NCBI RefSeq assembly: GCF_012584445.1
Contig: NZ_JABAHI010000008.1
Span: 1,116,001 to 1,180,000 of the forward strand
Source: Olsenella sp. KGMB02461
GTDB lineage: Bacteria; Actinomycetota; Coriobacteriia; Coriobacteriales; Atopobiaceae
DNA: 64,000 nucleotides
Direction of reading: 5' to 3'
A program made the translations under genes and the position numbers. Of the stretch, positions 52,634 through 60,767 are shown in pieces. The notes under the pieces were generated by a model. The model saw only the letters and a list, made by a program, of their open reading frames with translations, had not been told where the DNA came from and did no database searches. The first letter of the stretch is position 1. Each line of letters starts with the position of its first letter.

Positions 52634-52739
52634 GGGCGGTTTGCATGCTAAGGAGGCTTTTTGAGAGCGGCCACCTGCATCGCCAGATGCAGGTGGCCGC
52701 TCGATTGCCTCCGTGTATGCAAACTGCCCATTGCCCCAA
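52634..52739. repeat. Palindromic repeat element, copy 4 (inverted orientation)
   Basis: Inner stem GAGCGGCCACCTGCATC / GATGCAGGTGGCCGCTC is 17 bp and perfect around GCCA. Outer parts are GGGCGGTTTGCATGCTAAGG and CCTCCGTGTATGCAAACTGC. It lies between yjdF and ettA. The rest of 52483-52762 holds no gene. Confidence 0.95.
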
Positions 52740-52762
52740 AGCCACGCCTTGAGGTTTAGTTC

Positions 52763-54457
52763 CTAGTCGCGGGTGAGCTTGCGGTGGATGCGGTGGGGCT
52801 TGGACAGGTCGGGACCTAGGCGCTTCTCGCGATCCTTCTGGTAGGCCTCGAAGTTGCCCTCGAACCAGTGCCAGTGGCCGGGGTCCTCGTCGGTACCTTC
52901 CCAGGCCAAGATATGGGTGGCCACGCGGTCCAAGAACATGCGGTCGTGGGAGATCACCACCGAGCATCCGGGGAAGTCCAAAAGCGCCGCCTCTAGGCTG
53001 GAGAGCGTCTCCACGTCCAGGTCGTTGGTGGGCTCGTCCAAAAGCAGCAGGTTGCCGCCCTGCTTCAAGGTGAGAGCCAGGTTCAGGCGGTTGCGCTCGC
53101 CGCCGGAGAGCACGCCGGCCTTCTTCTGCTGGTCAGGACCCTTGAAGCCAAAGGCCGCCACATAGGCGCGGCTGGGCACCTCGGTCTCGCCTACGGTGAT
53201 GAAATCGTTGCCGTCAGAGACCACCTCCCACACCGTCTTGTCGGGGTCGATGCCGGCGCGATTTTGGTCCACATAGGAGAGTTTGACGCTCTCCCCCAGC
53301 TCCACCGAGCCCGCGTCCGGCGATTCAAGGCCAACGATGGTCTTGAACAGGGTGGTTTTGCCAACGCCGTTAGGGCCGATGACACCCACGATGCCGTTTC
53401 TCGGCAAGGTGAAAGAGAGGTCGTCGATAAGGACGCGGCGCTCGCCGGAAGGATCGTCAAAGCCCTTCTCCAGGTGCTCCACCTCGAGGACCTTGGCGCC
53501 CAGGCGCGGGCCCACGGGTATCTGGATCTCGGCGAAGTCCAGCTTCTTGGCGCTTCTGGCCTCGGCCTCCATCTGCTCGTAGCGCTCCAGACGGGCCTTG
53601 TTCTTGGTGAGGCGGGCGCTGGGGCTGGAGCGCACCCATTCCAGCTCGGCGGCCATGCGCTTGGCCAGGCGCGCCTGTTGCTGGCCTTGGGCAGCCAGGC
53701 GGCGCTCCTTGGTCTCCAGGTAGGTGGAGTAGTTGCCCTCGTAGGGGTAGAGAGTGCCGCGGTCTACCTCGCAGATCCACTGGGCCACATGATCCAGGAA
53801 GTAGCGGTCGTGGGTGACGGCCATGACGGCGCCGGGGTAGTTTTGCAGGAAGTGTTCCAGCCACAGGACGCTCTCGGCGTCCAGGTGGTTGGTAGGCTCG
53901 TCCAACAGCAGCAGGTCGGGGGCCTCCAGCAGCAGGCGGCAGAGGGCCACGCGGCGGCGCTCGCCGCCGGAGAGCACGCTGACCGGGGTGTCGGGGTCCG
54001 GGCATTGAAGCGCATCCATGGCCTGGGAGAGCTGGGAGTCCAAGTCCCAGCCGTTGGCAGCGTCGATCTGGTCTTGGAGGGTGCCCATCTCGGCCATCAG
54101 GGCGTCGAAGTCTGCATCGGGCTGGGCCATCTCGTTGCCGATCTCGTTGAACCGGTCGATCTTTGCCAGCAGCGGGCCGAAGGCCTGGCGGATGTTCTCC
54201 AGCACCGTGGCGTCTTCGTCCAGCTCAGGCTCTTGGTCCAGCATGCCCACGCTGTAGCCGGGGGCCAGACGTGCCTCGCCGTTGGAGATGTCCTCTTTGC
54301 CTGCCATGACCTTGAGCAGGGTGGACTTGCCCATGCCGTTAGGGCCCACCACGCCGATCTTGGCGCCCGGAAAAAAGCCCATGGTGACGTCGTCCAAGAT
54401 CACCTTGTCGCCGGCGGTCTTGCGCACGTCGTGCATCTGGTAGACAAACTCTGCCAT
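52763..54457 (-). CDS. ettA: Energy-dependent translational throttle ABC-F protein
   Basis: This 564-residue ABC-F ATPase binds the ribosomal E site and gates the first elongation step according to ATP/ADP. There are two nucleotide-binding domains: Walker A GPNGMGKST and GPNGVGKTT, signatures VLSGGERRRVALCR and VLSGGERNRLNLA, and Walker B LLLLDEPTNHLD and LLLLDEPTNDLD. The linker between them (KNKARLERYEQM...) and the short arm fit EttA, with the usual N-terminal YQMHDVRKT. GAGGAG precedes the ATG. It is complete and has no membrane segment, so it is not a transporter. Confidence 0.95.
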   Translation of the reverse strand: MAEFVYQMHDVRKTAGDKVILDDVTMGFFPGAKIGVVGPNGMGKSTLLKVMAGKEDISNGEARLAPGYSVGMLDQEPELDEDATVLENIRQAFGPLLAKIDRFNEIGNEMAQPDADFDALMAEMGTLQDQIDAANGWDLDSQLSQAMDALQCPDPDTPVSVLSGGERRRVALCRLLLEAPDLLLLDEPTNHLDAESVLWLEHFLQNYPGAVMAVTHDRYFLDHVAQWICEVDRGTLYPYEGNYSTYLETKERRLAAQGQQQARLAKRMAAELEWVRSSPSARLTKNKARLERYEQMEAEARSAKKLDFAEIQIPVGPRLGAKVLEVEHLEKGFDDPSGERRVLIDDLSFTLPRNGIVGVIGPNGVGKTTLFKTIVGLESPDAGSVELGESVKLSYVDQNRAGIDPDKTVWEVVSDGNDFITVGETEVPSRAYVAAFGFKGPDQQKKAGVLSGGERNRLNLALTLKQGGNLLLLDEPTNDLDVETLSSLEAALLDFPGCSVVISHDRMFLDRVATHILAWEGTDEDPGHWHWFEGNFEAYQKDREKRLGPDLSKPHRIHRKLTRD

Positions 54458-54670
54458 GTTGGCTCCTCAACTCACAGTTTGAAGGGGGATTATCAACCTC
54501 CCATCATGCCCTAGGAAGCCGCACCTTCCCAAAAAATCCCAAGGTGAGCTGACAACCGCAAGAAAGCGCCGATGCCCATCTGTGGCAGCTTTGTGGCAGG
54601 AATCTAAAGGTTTCAGGTCTCATAACTCCCTAAGATCAAAGCAGTTCCATAAAGGTCGATGGGAGCACCC

Positions 54671-55786
54671 ATGGTTTCCTATGCCAGAGAGCTTTTTCGC
54701 GCAATCCTCCATAGCCTTTGGATCTATGCAGCCGCGCTGCTCTTATGCCTGTTTTTGTGGCTGCCGTTGGCTGGCGTGGGATCCACTGCCGGCAACGATA
54801 TGGTCGAAAGCTATGTGACCCAACACGCCCAAGACATAGGCCCTCGCATCCAGATGCTTAAGGACTCAGGGGCTGCCGACAATATCATCAACCTCTGGAA
54901 GGAAGCCCAGCAGGCGTTGGACGAGGCTGCATCCAGTCCAAAAGGTTCTGCTGAGCAACTTCGTGCCCTAGGCCGTTACTGCCAGGCGATGGTGGCGCTT
55001 TGCGATGCAGGCTATTTTGCCGGAACAGATGAGGCCATGATTCGCGCGAACTCCCTCACCATGGTGCATGTCGGCGAGCTCCAAGAGCCGGTGGTCTATG
55101 GTGCTACCCATGAGATGGATGCATGGCCCTACCTGGCCTACGTCTACGGACAGGTGCCTCCGATGCTCTGGCTCGCCATAGCGGCACTGGTAGCGGGAGT
55201 GGGGGTTTCTCGGCAGGAGCCAAAAAGCCTGCTGGGGCAATGCCCCGTGAACCCCGGAGCTAAAGCGCTGGTGAGCATAGGTGTGACAACCATCGTAGCT
55301 TGGCTGCTCATGATGGCAGCCTGCCTGGCAGTATTTTGCCAGCGTGGGCTGACTGCGGGGCTTGGAGATCCCAGCTATCCTGCAGTGTTCATTCAAGGTC
55401 AGCGGGTGCTTGATTTCACCGCAGCCCAGGTGTTGGGACGCGCATCTGCGTTATTGCTGGCTCAATGCGCATGCTGCGCGTCATTGGCGCAGGCCGCGTT
55501 GTCCTTGGGTGCAAAGCGACAGGTAGCGACGGCGGTTTCCTGCCTGCCGATCTTGGGGCTTTTCACAGTCAACGGGCTGGCAGAGGGGGCCTCGGCCTGG
55601 AATCCGGCGGCTTATTTCGATCTTTGGCCCATCGCCGGCGGACTTGCCTATTTCAATGGAGAAGCCCTTGTCCACGAGCCGGGAGTGTCCTGGGAGCAAG
55701 GATTGCTGGTTTTAGGACTTTGGTGCTTGGCTATCGCGACAGCTTCAGTGGCAGGAAACCTCGCCGCACGCTCCACAAGGGTTTAG
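54671..55786 (+). CDS. ABC transporter permease-like membrane protein
   Basis: This 371-residue protein has one helix near the N-terminus (LWIYAAALLLCLFLWLPLAG), an external domain of about 120 residues (ESYVTQHAQDIGPRIQML...), and about five further helices from 170 onward (MLWLAIAALVAGVGV; VTTIVAWLLMMAACLAVF; LPILGLFTVNG...; LLVLGLWCLAIATASVAGN). This is the layout of ABC-2-like permeases. ATG 54671 has GGGAG five bases upstream. ATG 54659 has AAAGG three bases upstream and is possible. The ATPase gene starts 8 bp after the stop, so the two form one transporter. The substrate is unknown. Confidence 0.75.
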   Translation: MVSYARELFRAILHSLWIYAAALLLCLFLWLPLAGVGSTAGNDMVESYVTQHAQDIGPRIQMLKDSGAADNIINLWKEAQQALDEAASSPKGSAEQLRALGRYCQAMVALCDAGYFAGTDEAMIRANSLTMVHVGELQEPVVYGATHEMDAWPYLAYVYGQVPPMLWLAIAALVAGVGVSRQEPKSLLGQCPVNPGAKALVSIGVTTIVAWLLMMAACLAVFCQRGLTAGLGDPSYPAVFIQGQRVLDFTAAQVLGRASALLLAQCACCASLAQAALSLGAKRQVATAVSCLPILGLFTVNGLAEGASAWNPAAYFDLWPIAGGLAYFNGEALVHEPGVSWEQGLLVLGLWCLAIATASVAGNLAARSTRV

Positions 55787-55794
55787 GAGGAGCC

Positions 55795-56526
55795 ATGTAC
55801 GAAGTGCATGATTTGGCGCTGGGATTCGCGCGCAAAAGGCTGCTTGAAAACGCGTCTCTCACGCTTGAACCCGGACAGGTCACAGGCCTTATCGCCCCCA
55901 ATGGCTTTGGCAAGACCACGTTGCTGCGGTGGCTGGCGGGCAACAGGAGCCTAGGCCATGCAAGCCATTGCGTGCTGGACGGCCACAAAGATCCTAGGCC
56001 TCAGACCATTCGATCGAAGGTTTTTTATATGCCTGGAGACGGCTCTCTGCTCAACCCTCAGCTGAGCGGTCGGGATCACCTGCAAACGGTGGATCGGCTT
56101 TGGAAAAGCTCCACAGACATTGCGCAGACAATAGCCCAGTGTTCTATGGAGCCCTATATAGATTGGCCCGTACGGCGCCTGTCCCAAGGCATGGCCCAGC
56201 AGCTAGCGCTAGCTTGTGCCTACGTGGCACAACCAAAGTATCTGCTTTTGGACGAGCCCATGAATGCACTGGACCCCACTCATGCAGAGTCCAATGGATG
56301 TTATCTGCGCGCCTTGGCTCGGCGCGGGAGCGCAGTGCTGTTCTCATCCCACATCTTGGACAACGTGACTGCCGTATGCGATAGCGTGCTCACGATGGAA
56401 AGGAGGCGATTGACCGAGCACCAAAACACCCGCAGCCGGGGATTTGCCGGAGAGCTGTATCGTAGAACCTATCAAACAGTGAATGATGCACCAGGTAGCG
56501 CGGCTTCTCGCCTACCGCCTCGATGA
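55795..56526 (+). CDS. ABC transporter ATP-binding protein
   Basis: This 243-residue ATPase partners the preceding permease. Walker A is APNGFGKTT, the signature is a degenerate RLSQGMAQQLALA (normally LSGGQ), Walker B is YLLLDEPMNALD, and the H-loop is SSHILD. ATG 55795 has TTAGGAGGAG upstream. The open frame extends much further upstream, but that part overlaps the permease gene and is not coding. The C-terminal 30 residues (EHQNTRSRGFAGELYRR...) are unrelated to the domain. A response regulator and kinase follow on the same strand, suggesting signal-controlled export such as peptide-antibiotic resistance. Confidence 0.9.
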   Translation: MYEVHDLALGFARKRLLENASLTLEPGQVTGLIAPNGFGKTTLLRWLAGNRSLGHASHCVLDGHKDPRPQTIRSKVFYMPGDGSLLNPQLSGRDHLQTVDRLWKSSTDIAQTIAQCSMEPYIDWPVRRLSQGMAQQLALACAYVAQPKYLLLDEPMNALDPTHAESNGCYLRALARRGSAVLFSSHILDNVTAVCDSVLTMERRRLTEHQNTRSRGFAGELYRRTYQTVNDAPGSAASRLPPR

Positions 56527-56584
56527 GGGCTGTTCGCCGCAGCATCTCTCTATCCCCTTCTTCGCCGCATTATTGAGGAGCCCC

Positions 56585-57364
56585 ATGGCAAAGATCTACT
56601 TCGCAGACGATGACCCAGACACTCGCACCTTGGTAGTTGCCTGCCTGGAGCAGACAGGTCACGAGGTAGAATGCTTTGCCAATGGAGCCTCTCTGTTGAG
56701 CGCCTTTCGCCGCAGCCCCTGCGATTTGGCGATCCTCGACGTCATGATGCCAGGCATGAGCGGCCTTGAAACCCTAAGCGAGCTTCGCCGCGCCTCGAGC
56801 TTGCCCGTGCTGCTCCTTACCGCCAAAGGCGACCCGGACGACCAATGCCAAGGCCTCGACTCGGGCGCCGACGACTACCTTCCCAAGCCTTTCGAGCTCC
56901 GCGTGCTTGCATCGCGCGTCCAAGCCTTGCTGCGCCGCACAGCTTTGCTTGAGCCGCAAGCTGTGCCGCCTGAAGCATTGAATCGCGACCTTGTGTGCAA
57001 AAACCTCGCCTTCGAGGCCAAGACTCGCCGCTTTTGGGTGACATCCTTGCCGAGAAAAACCTCCACCGCCGCCACAGGCCGCCCCAACCCTTCAAAACCT
57101 CACTACCAAGAGCTCAAGCTCACGCCCCTGGAGGCCGATCTTCTCGGCTACCTGATGGCGCGCTTTGAGGAGCCCGTAGCGCGTGGCGAGCTGGTTCACG
57201 CGGTGTGGGGCTATGAAGAGGTGGTAGCTTCTCGTGCGCCAGACGAGGCCAACCGACGTCTTCGCCGCAAACTGCTTGACGCCGGCGCCCAGGTGATCAA
57301 CGAGACCGTATGGGGCTATGGCTGGCGTTTGGCTCCGAAGGAGGGGTCCCAGGATGTCCAGTGA
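56585..57364 (+). CDS. OmpR-family response regulator
   Basis: This 259-residue regulator has a receiver domain with acidic pocket DDDPDT (10-12), phospho-acceptor Asp in LAILDVMMPG, Thr in LLLTAKGD and Lys in YLPKPFELRV. A C-terminal winged helix follows (ELKLTPLEADLLGYLM, DEANRRLRRKLLDAGAQVINETVWGYGWRL). An insert of about 25 residues (SLPRKTSTAATGRPNPSKPHYQ) splits the first beta-sheet of the output domain. Its DNA contains a perfect copy of the dispersed 10-mer. GAGGAG precedes ATG 56585. It overlaps the kinase gene by 11 bp. It probably controls the adjacent ABC transporter. Confidence 0.92.
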   Translation: MAKIYFADDDPDTRTLVVACLEQTGHEVECFANGASLLSAFRRSPCDLAILDVMMPGMSGLETLSELRRASSLPVLLLTAKGDPDDQCQGLDSGADDYLPKPFELRVLASRVQALLRRTALLEPQAVPPEALNRDLVCKNLAFEAKTRRFWVTSLPRKTSTAATGRPNPSKPHYQELKLTPLEADLLGYLMARFEEPVARGELVHAVWGYEEVVASRAPDEANRRLRRKLLDAGAQVINETVWGYGWRLAPKEGSQDVQ

Positions 57365-58586
57365 TTCGGCCTTCCCTATGCGCGCTCATGCCACATGCCA
57401 TGGGCATATCCCAAAGAAGCATCCTGCAAATCAAAGCACTCGCACGTTAAAAAGGCTCTCTGTGGCCATCATGATCTGCGTTGCCTGCGTGCCCTTTATC
57501 TATCTGTGGTTTTCTCGCTTGGAGCTAGGAAGACAGGCAGAGCGGGCACTGATGGCAGCAGCTGCCAACGAATCTGTCGCCCAAGAGGCTTCGCTGCCCA
57601 CGGTGAGCCGCGTGGAGTTGGGCGAAGAGGGCCGAAGGCTTACTCAGTACCCATCCATGGCCTCGGTGGGTTATTTGCCTTCATTTTGGGAGCACCTGGC
57701 ACGCGCCGCAGACTCCACGCCCCTTAACCAGGTGCAACGTTTTAGCGACCAAGGCCATGAGTTTTACTATCTGGTGACGGGTCCTGATGAAGCCGCTCGC
57801 CAGCAGGGCTACCATCCTTGGCTCGTGCTCTGCGTGGACGAAGGCCCCTATCTCGCGCTGATCAACCAGGCGACCTCGCTCCTGCTGGTTATCGCTCTGG
57901 GCGCCTGCCTACTGGTGAGGAAGGGCTCCAGCTGGCTGCTCAGCCTTATTGAAGAGGACCGCCGTCGCGCGAAAACCTTTTGCGCCAATGCCTCCCATGA
58001 GCTCAAGACGCCCCTCATGGCCATCACCGGCTATGTGGAGGCTCTAGACAGCGGGCTGCTCCCTCCCGAGCGCGCCCAGCCCATCATCCACCGCAACGTA
58101 GACACCATGAGCAGGCTAGTAGACCAAATCATTTTGCTTTCCCAGCTCGATGAGCTGAGCTACGAAACTCATCGAGAAGAGGCGGACCTGCGCGAGATCG
58201 CCTTCGAGTCCCTAGAAGATGTGACTCCCCTAGCCAATGCACGTCACGTCATTCTGCAGGCAGGCCTCCCTTGCCAGCTGCCACTGCGCACCGACGAACG
58301 CCTGGCCGCCAGCGCGCTCACCTCTCTGCTGAGCGTGGCCGTTCGCCAAGCTCAAGACAGGGTTGAGGTGAGCTCTCACGCATGCGCCGACTGGGTGGAG
58401 ATTGCCGCACGCTATGATGCAGCCACTGGCGATGCGACTGCCGTCGATTCGGCTGATAGCTCGCCGATGCCCGCCGCCTTCGATCTCTCGCTGGCCCAAG
58501 AATGCGCCTCGTGGCTGGACGGGGAGCTGCACTGGGATGCTGCTGCCGAGAAGACCACCCTCCACCTGCGGCTCCCTAGGAAGTAG
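57354..58586 (+). CDS. Sensor histidine kinase with degenerate ATPase domain
   Basis: This 410-residue membrane sensor has a helix at about 33-55 (LSVAIMICVACVPFIYLWF), an external domain of about 115 residues, and a second helix (ATSLLLVIALGACLLV). The HisKA box is FCANASHELKTPLMAITGYVEAL, with the phospho-accepting His intact. The following ATPase region has the expected length but no recognisable N, G1, F or G2 box. SLLSVAVRQAQ stands where NLLSNAIKY is normal, and the DxGxG and GLGL motifs are missing. The tail HWDAAAEKTTLHLRLPRK still has the closing strand. It may act as phosphatase or scaffold. ATG 57354 has GAAGGAGGGG upstream. Confidence 0.85.
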   Translation: MSSDSAFPMRAHATCHGHIPKKHPANQSTRTLKRLSVAIMICVACVPFIYLWFSRLELGRQAERALMAAAANESVAQEASLPTVSRVELGEEGRRLTQYPSMASVGYLPSFWEHLARAADSTPLNQVQRFSDQGHEFYYLVTGPDEAARQQGYHPWLVLCVDEGPYLALINQATSLLLVIALGACLLVRKGSSWLLSLIEEDRRRAKTFCANASHELKTPLMAITGYVEALDSGLLPPERAQPIIHRNVDTMSRLVDQIILLSQLDELSYETHREEADLREIAFESLEDVTPLANARHVILQAGLPCQLPLRTDERLAASALTSLLSVAVRQAQDRVEVSSHACADWVEIAARYDAATGDATAVDSADSSPMPAAFDLSLAQECASWLDGELHWDAAAEKTTLHLRLPRK

Positions 58587-58746
58587 GGAGTGTTTCTCGG
58601 GCTATCACCCTGTAGTCCCAACCGCTCTCCCCTCCCCCTCTTACAAAACCGTTATCCCTCTGTCACCAGATTCGATGGATGCGCTCTGTGCGTCGGGCCA
58701 CCATGGTCTATGGGTGCGATGCGCGCATGAGCGATTGGAAGACCCC

Positions 58747-59106
58747 ATGGCAAGAAAGATCCTGGTTGGGCTTGTGGCAGTAGTGGCAGTGGGCGCGGTG
58801 GCGGCAGTGGTGCTCCATAGCGAGTTGGCAGACCCCGACATCGTCTACGTCCAGATAGACAACGACTCCGTACACTCCATCGAGCCCCACGGAGGCATGT
58901 GTTACTCCTATCAGCTGGAAGGCGCCACACCTGACGGTCAGACCATCCCTGTCACCCTGGACACGGAGCGCATCCTTCGCGACACCGCCTACCTGCGCCT
59001 TAAAACCCGTCCGCTGGTGGGCGTCGTCTCCTGGGAAGAGGTGCAGCGGGATGAGATCCCTGAGGCCGCCCAGGCCAAACTGCCTGCCCCCGAGACAGTC
59101 CAATAA
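58747..59106 (+). CDS. YxeA-family (DUF1093) small secreted or membrane-anchored protein
   Basis: This 119-residue protein has an N-terminal hydrophobic segment (ILVGLVAVVAVGAVAAVVL), then the DUF1093 pattern: YVQIDNDSVHSIEP, YSYQLEGATPDGQTIPVTLD, RDTAYLRLKTRPLVGVVSWEEVQRDEIPE. It lies outside the membrane with a single anchor or signal. In Firmicutes YxeA-type proteins often lie next to peptide-sensing ABC/two-component systems, as here. The ATG follows GGAAG. The 160 bp before it hold no gene. Function unknown. Confidence 0.82.
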   Translation: MARKILVGLVAVVAVGAVAAVVLHSELADPDIVYVQIDNDSVHSIEPHGGMCYSYQLEGATPDGQTIPVTLDTERILRDTAYLRLKTRPLVGVVSWEEVQRDEIPEAAQAKLPAPETVQ

Positions 59107-59253
59107 CCTCAGGTTCCCAGCGCCTCCCAGAGTTTGGCGCCAACCCGGCGGCCCCCGCATCTTACTCAAGCCTCTCGCATCCATCCGCTAAGCTGGGGGA
59201 GGCGCGTCTCAACGCGCCATCCCGCCCATCGCGCGCCCAGGAGAGGAGGCTCT

Positions 59254-60408
59254 GTGCCCTTGCAACTTCCCCGCAGCGCTATCGTGGGAGCCGGCATCTG
59301 TGTGGCAACCGCCGCAGCCGCGTGGGCCAGGTCGCTCTGGCTGGCAGCCCACCCTTCCGACGCCTGGGCCCAAGGCCCCTACGTGCCGTTGTCAAACGCC
59401 GTGGGCTGGGTGCCGGGATTGGCTTCTTTCTCGGTAGCGGAATGGGTCCTTCTGGCTGCAGCCATCGCGTTCGCTGCCTACTGCATCTCCAGCCTTCGGG
59501 CGATGCTTAAAGCCGGTCGCGGTCAGCGGCTCAGAGCCTTTGGACGCCGGGCGATCCCCGCCGTCGCAGCTGTGGCGGCCGTCTGGGCGCTCTTCATGGC
59601 GCTTCAAGGGCTCAACTACTATCGGCCCACCTTCGCCCAGCTCGCCGGCTATGGGCCGGCCCTTGAGCAGGTGCGCAGCCTCCCTGCCAAGAAGCGCGCC
59701 GCCCGCTTAGCCGAGCTCTGCCAGGAGCTGGGGCGCCGGATGGATGAGAGTCGGGCGGCGTTGGGGCCCGTCTCCGACCAGTGGCTTCGCAGCCGCCCTG
59801 ACATTTCTGGGGATGGGCTGGGGGAGTTCCCTGCTATGGCCCAGGAGGCAAAATCGCTGGTCGAGGCATTGAACTCCCACTATCCTGGACTGTTTGACGT
59901 CGACTTCTCCACCCCCAAGCCGGTGCTGGCCTCTCGGCTCCTGTCGCTGGTGGGCATCACCGGCTTCTACTTTCCCTTTACCGCCGAGGCCAACGTGAGC
60001 GTCGACTGGCCCCGCTTTTGCGTGCCGGCCACCCTCTGCCACGAGCTGGCCCATCGCGCCGGGTTCATGCGCGAAGACGAGGCCAACTACCTTGGCTATC
60101 TGGCCTGCGTGAACTCAGAGGACCCCCTGGCTCGCTACAGCGGCTACACCCTGGCTTACGACCATGCCATGAACGCCCTCTACGGGCAGGATCAGGCCGC
60201 CTGGGCGCGCATCAACCGTCAAAGGAGCGCCGCGGTGGCCGGTGACCGAACGGCCCGTTCCTTGATGGCCGCCAGCTACCGCGGCCCCCTCCAAGATCTG
60301 GGAGAGACAGTGAACGACGGTTACCTCAAGGCCCAGGGGCAGTCGTCCGGCACCGCCAGCTACAGCCTCATGGTGGATCTGCTGCTGGCAGACCCGGAGT
60401 TTTCCTAG
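59254..60408 (+). CDS. DUF3810 zinc-metallopeptidase-like membrane protein
   Basis: This 384-residue protein has three N-terminal membrane helices (ending GLASFSVAEWVLLAAAIAFAAYC and AIPAVAAVAAVWALFMALQGLNYYR). A large domain follows with the gluzincin-like motif TLCHELAHRAGFMREDEANYLGYLAC, that is HExxH plus a downstream Glu. TGFYFPFTAEANVS precedes it, as in DUF3810. It probably acts outside the membrane. The substrate is unknown. GTG 59254 is chosen because GAGAGGAGG lies just upstream. An ATG 40 codons earlier has no site. Confidence 0.85.
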   Translation: MPLQLPRSAIVGAGICVATAAAAWARSLWLAAHPSDAWAQGPYVPLSNAVGWVPGLASFSVAEWVLLAAAIAFAAYCISSLRAMLKAGRGQRLRAFGRRAIPAVAAVAAVWALFMALQGLNYYRPTFAQLAGYGPALEQVRSLPAKKRAARLAELCQELGRRMDESRAALGPVSDQWLRSRPDISGDGLGEFPAMAQEAKSLVEALNSHYPGLFDVDFSTPKPVLASRLLSLVGITGFYFPFTAEANVSVDWPRFCVPATLCHELAHRAGFMREDEANYLGYLACVNSEDPLARYSGYTLAYDHAMNALYGQDQAAWARINRQRSAAVAGDRTARSLMAASYRGPLQDLGETVNDGYLKAQGQSSGTASYSLMVDLLLADPEFS

Positions 60409-60500
60409 GCCTTGCGGCCCCAGCTTGAAGAGTGCCCTATGGTCCCAAAGCACCCACCGCGCCCCAAGGCAGCCGGCACGGCGGCCTGCCTGCACATCCC

Positions 60501-60767
60501 CTACCGCTGGCTCACATAGAGCTTGTTCGACCGCGGAAACTCCCGGCGACAGGCCTCGCGCAGCGCTTTGCGGGCCTCAGCTCCCGGCGGACAGTCCTTC
60601 TCGGCAGCGGCATAGCCGCCCTCGGCCACCCGCACCGCATCGCCTGTGGCGCACACGCTCACCCAGCGGTCTTTCTTAAACGTCCTAAGCTCCACCGAGC
60701 CTTTGGACCCCTTTCCGCATAGCCCCTGCGCCAGTCCCAGCGCCTGCTTCATCGCCATAAGTTTCAC
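60501..60767 (-). CDS. Small hypothetical protein
   Basis: This 88-residue basic protein reads ELRTFKKDRWVSVCATGDAVRVAEGGY, then EARKALREACRREFPRSNKLYVSQR. GTG 60767 is preceded by GGAGG nine bases upstream. ATG 60758 and 60752 are alternatives. It has the composition of a structured cytoplasmic protein and two-part alpha/beta character. No family recognised. It is convergent with the DUF3810 gene. Confidence 0.6.
   Translation of the reverse strand: MKLMAMKQALGLAQGLCGKGSKGSVELRTFKKDRWVSVCATGDAVRVAEGGYAAAEKDCPPGAEARKALREACRREFPRSNKLYVSQR

Noticed and set aside
53264-54514. 416-codon open frame antisense to ettA
   Set aside because: Opposite strand is an unambiguous ABC-F gene.
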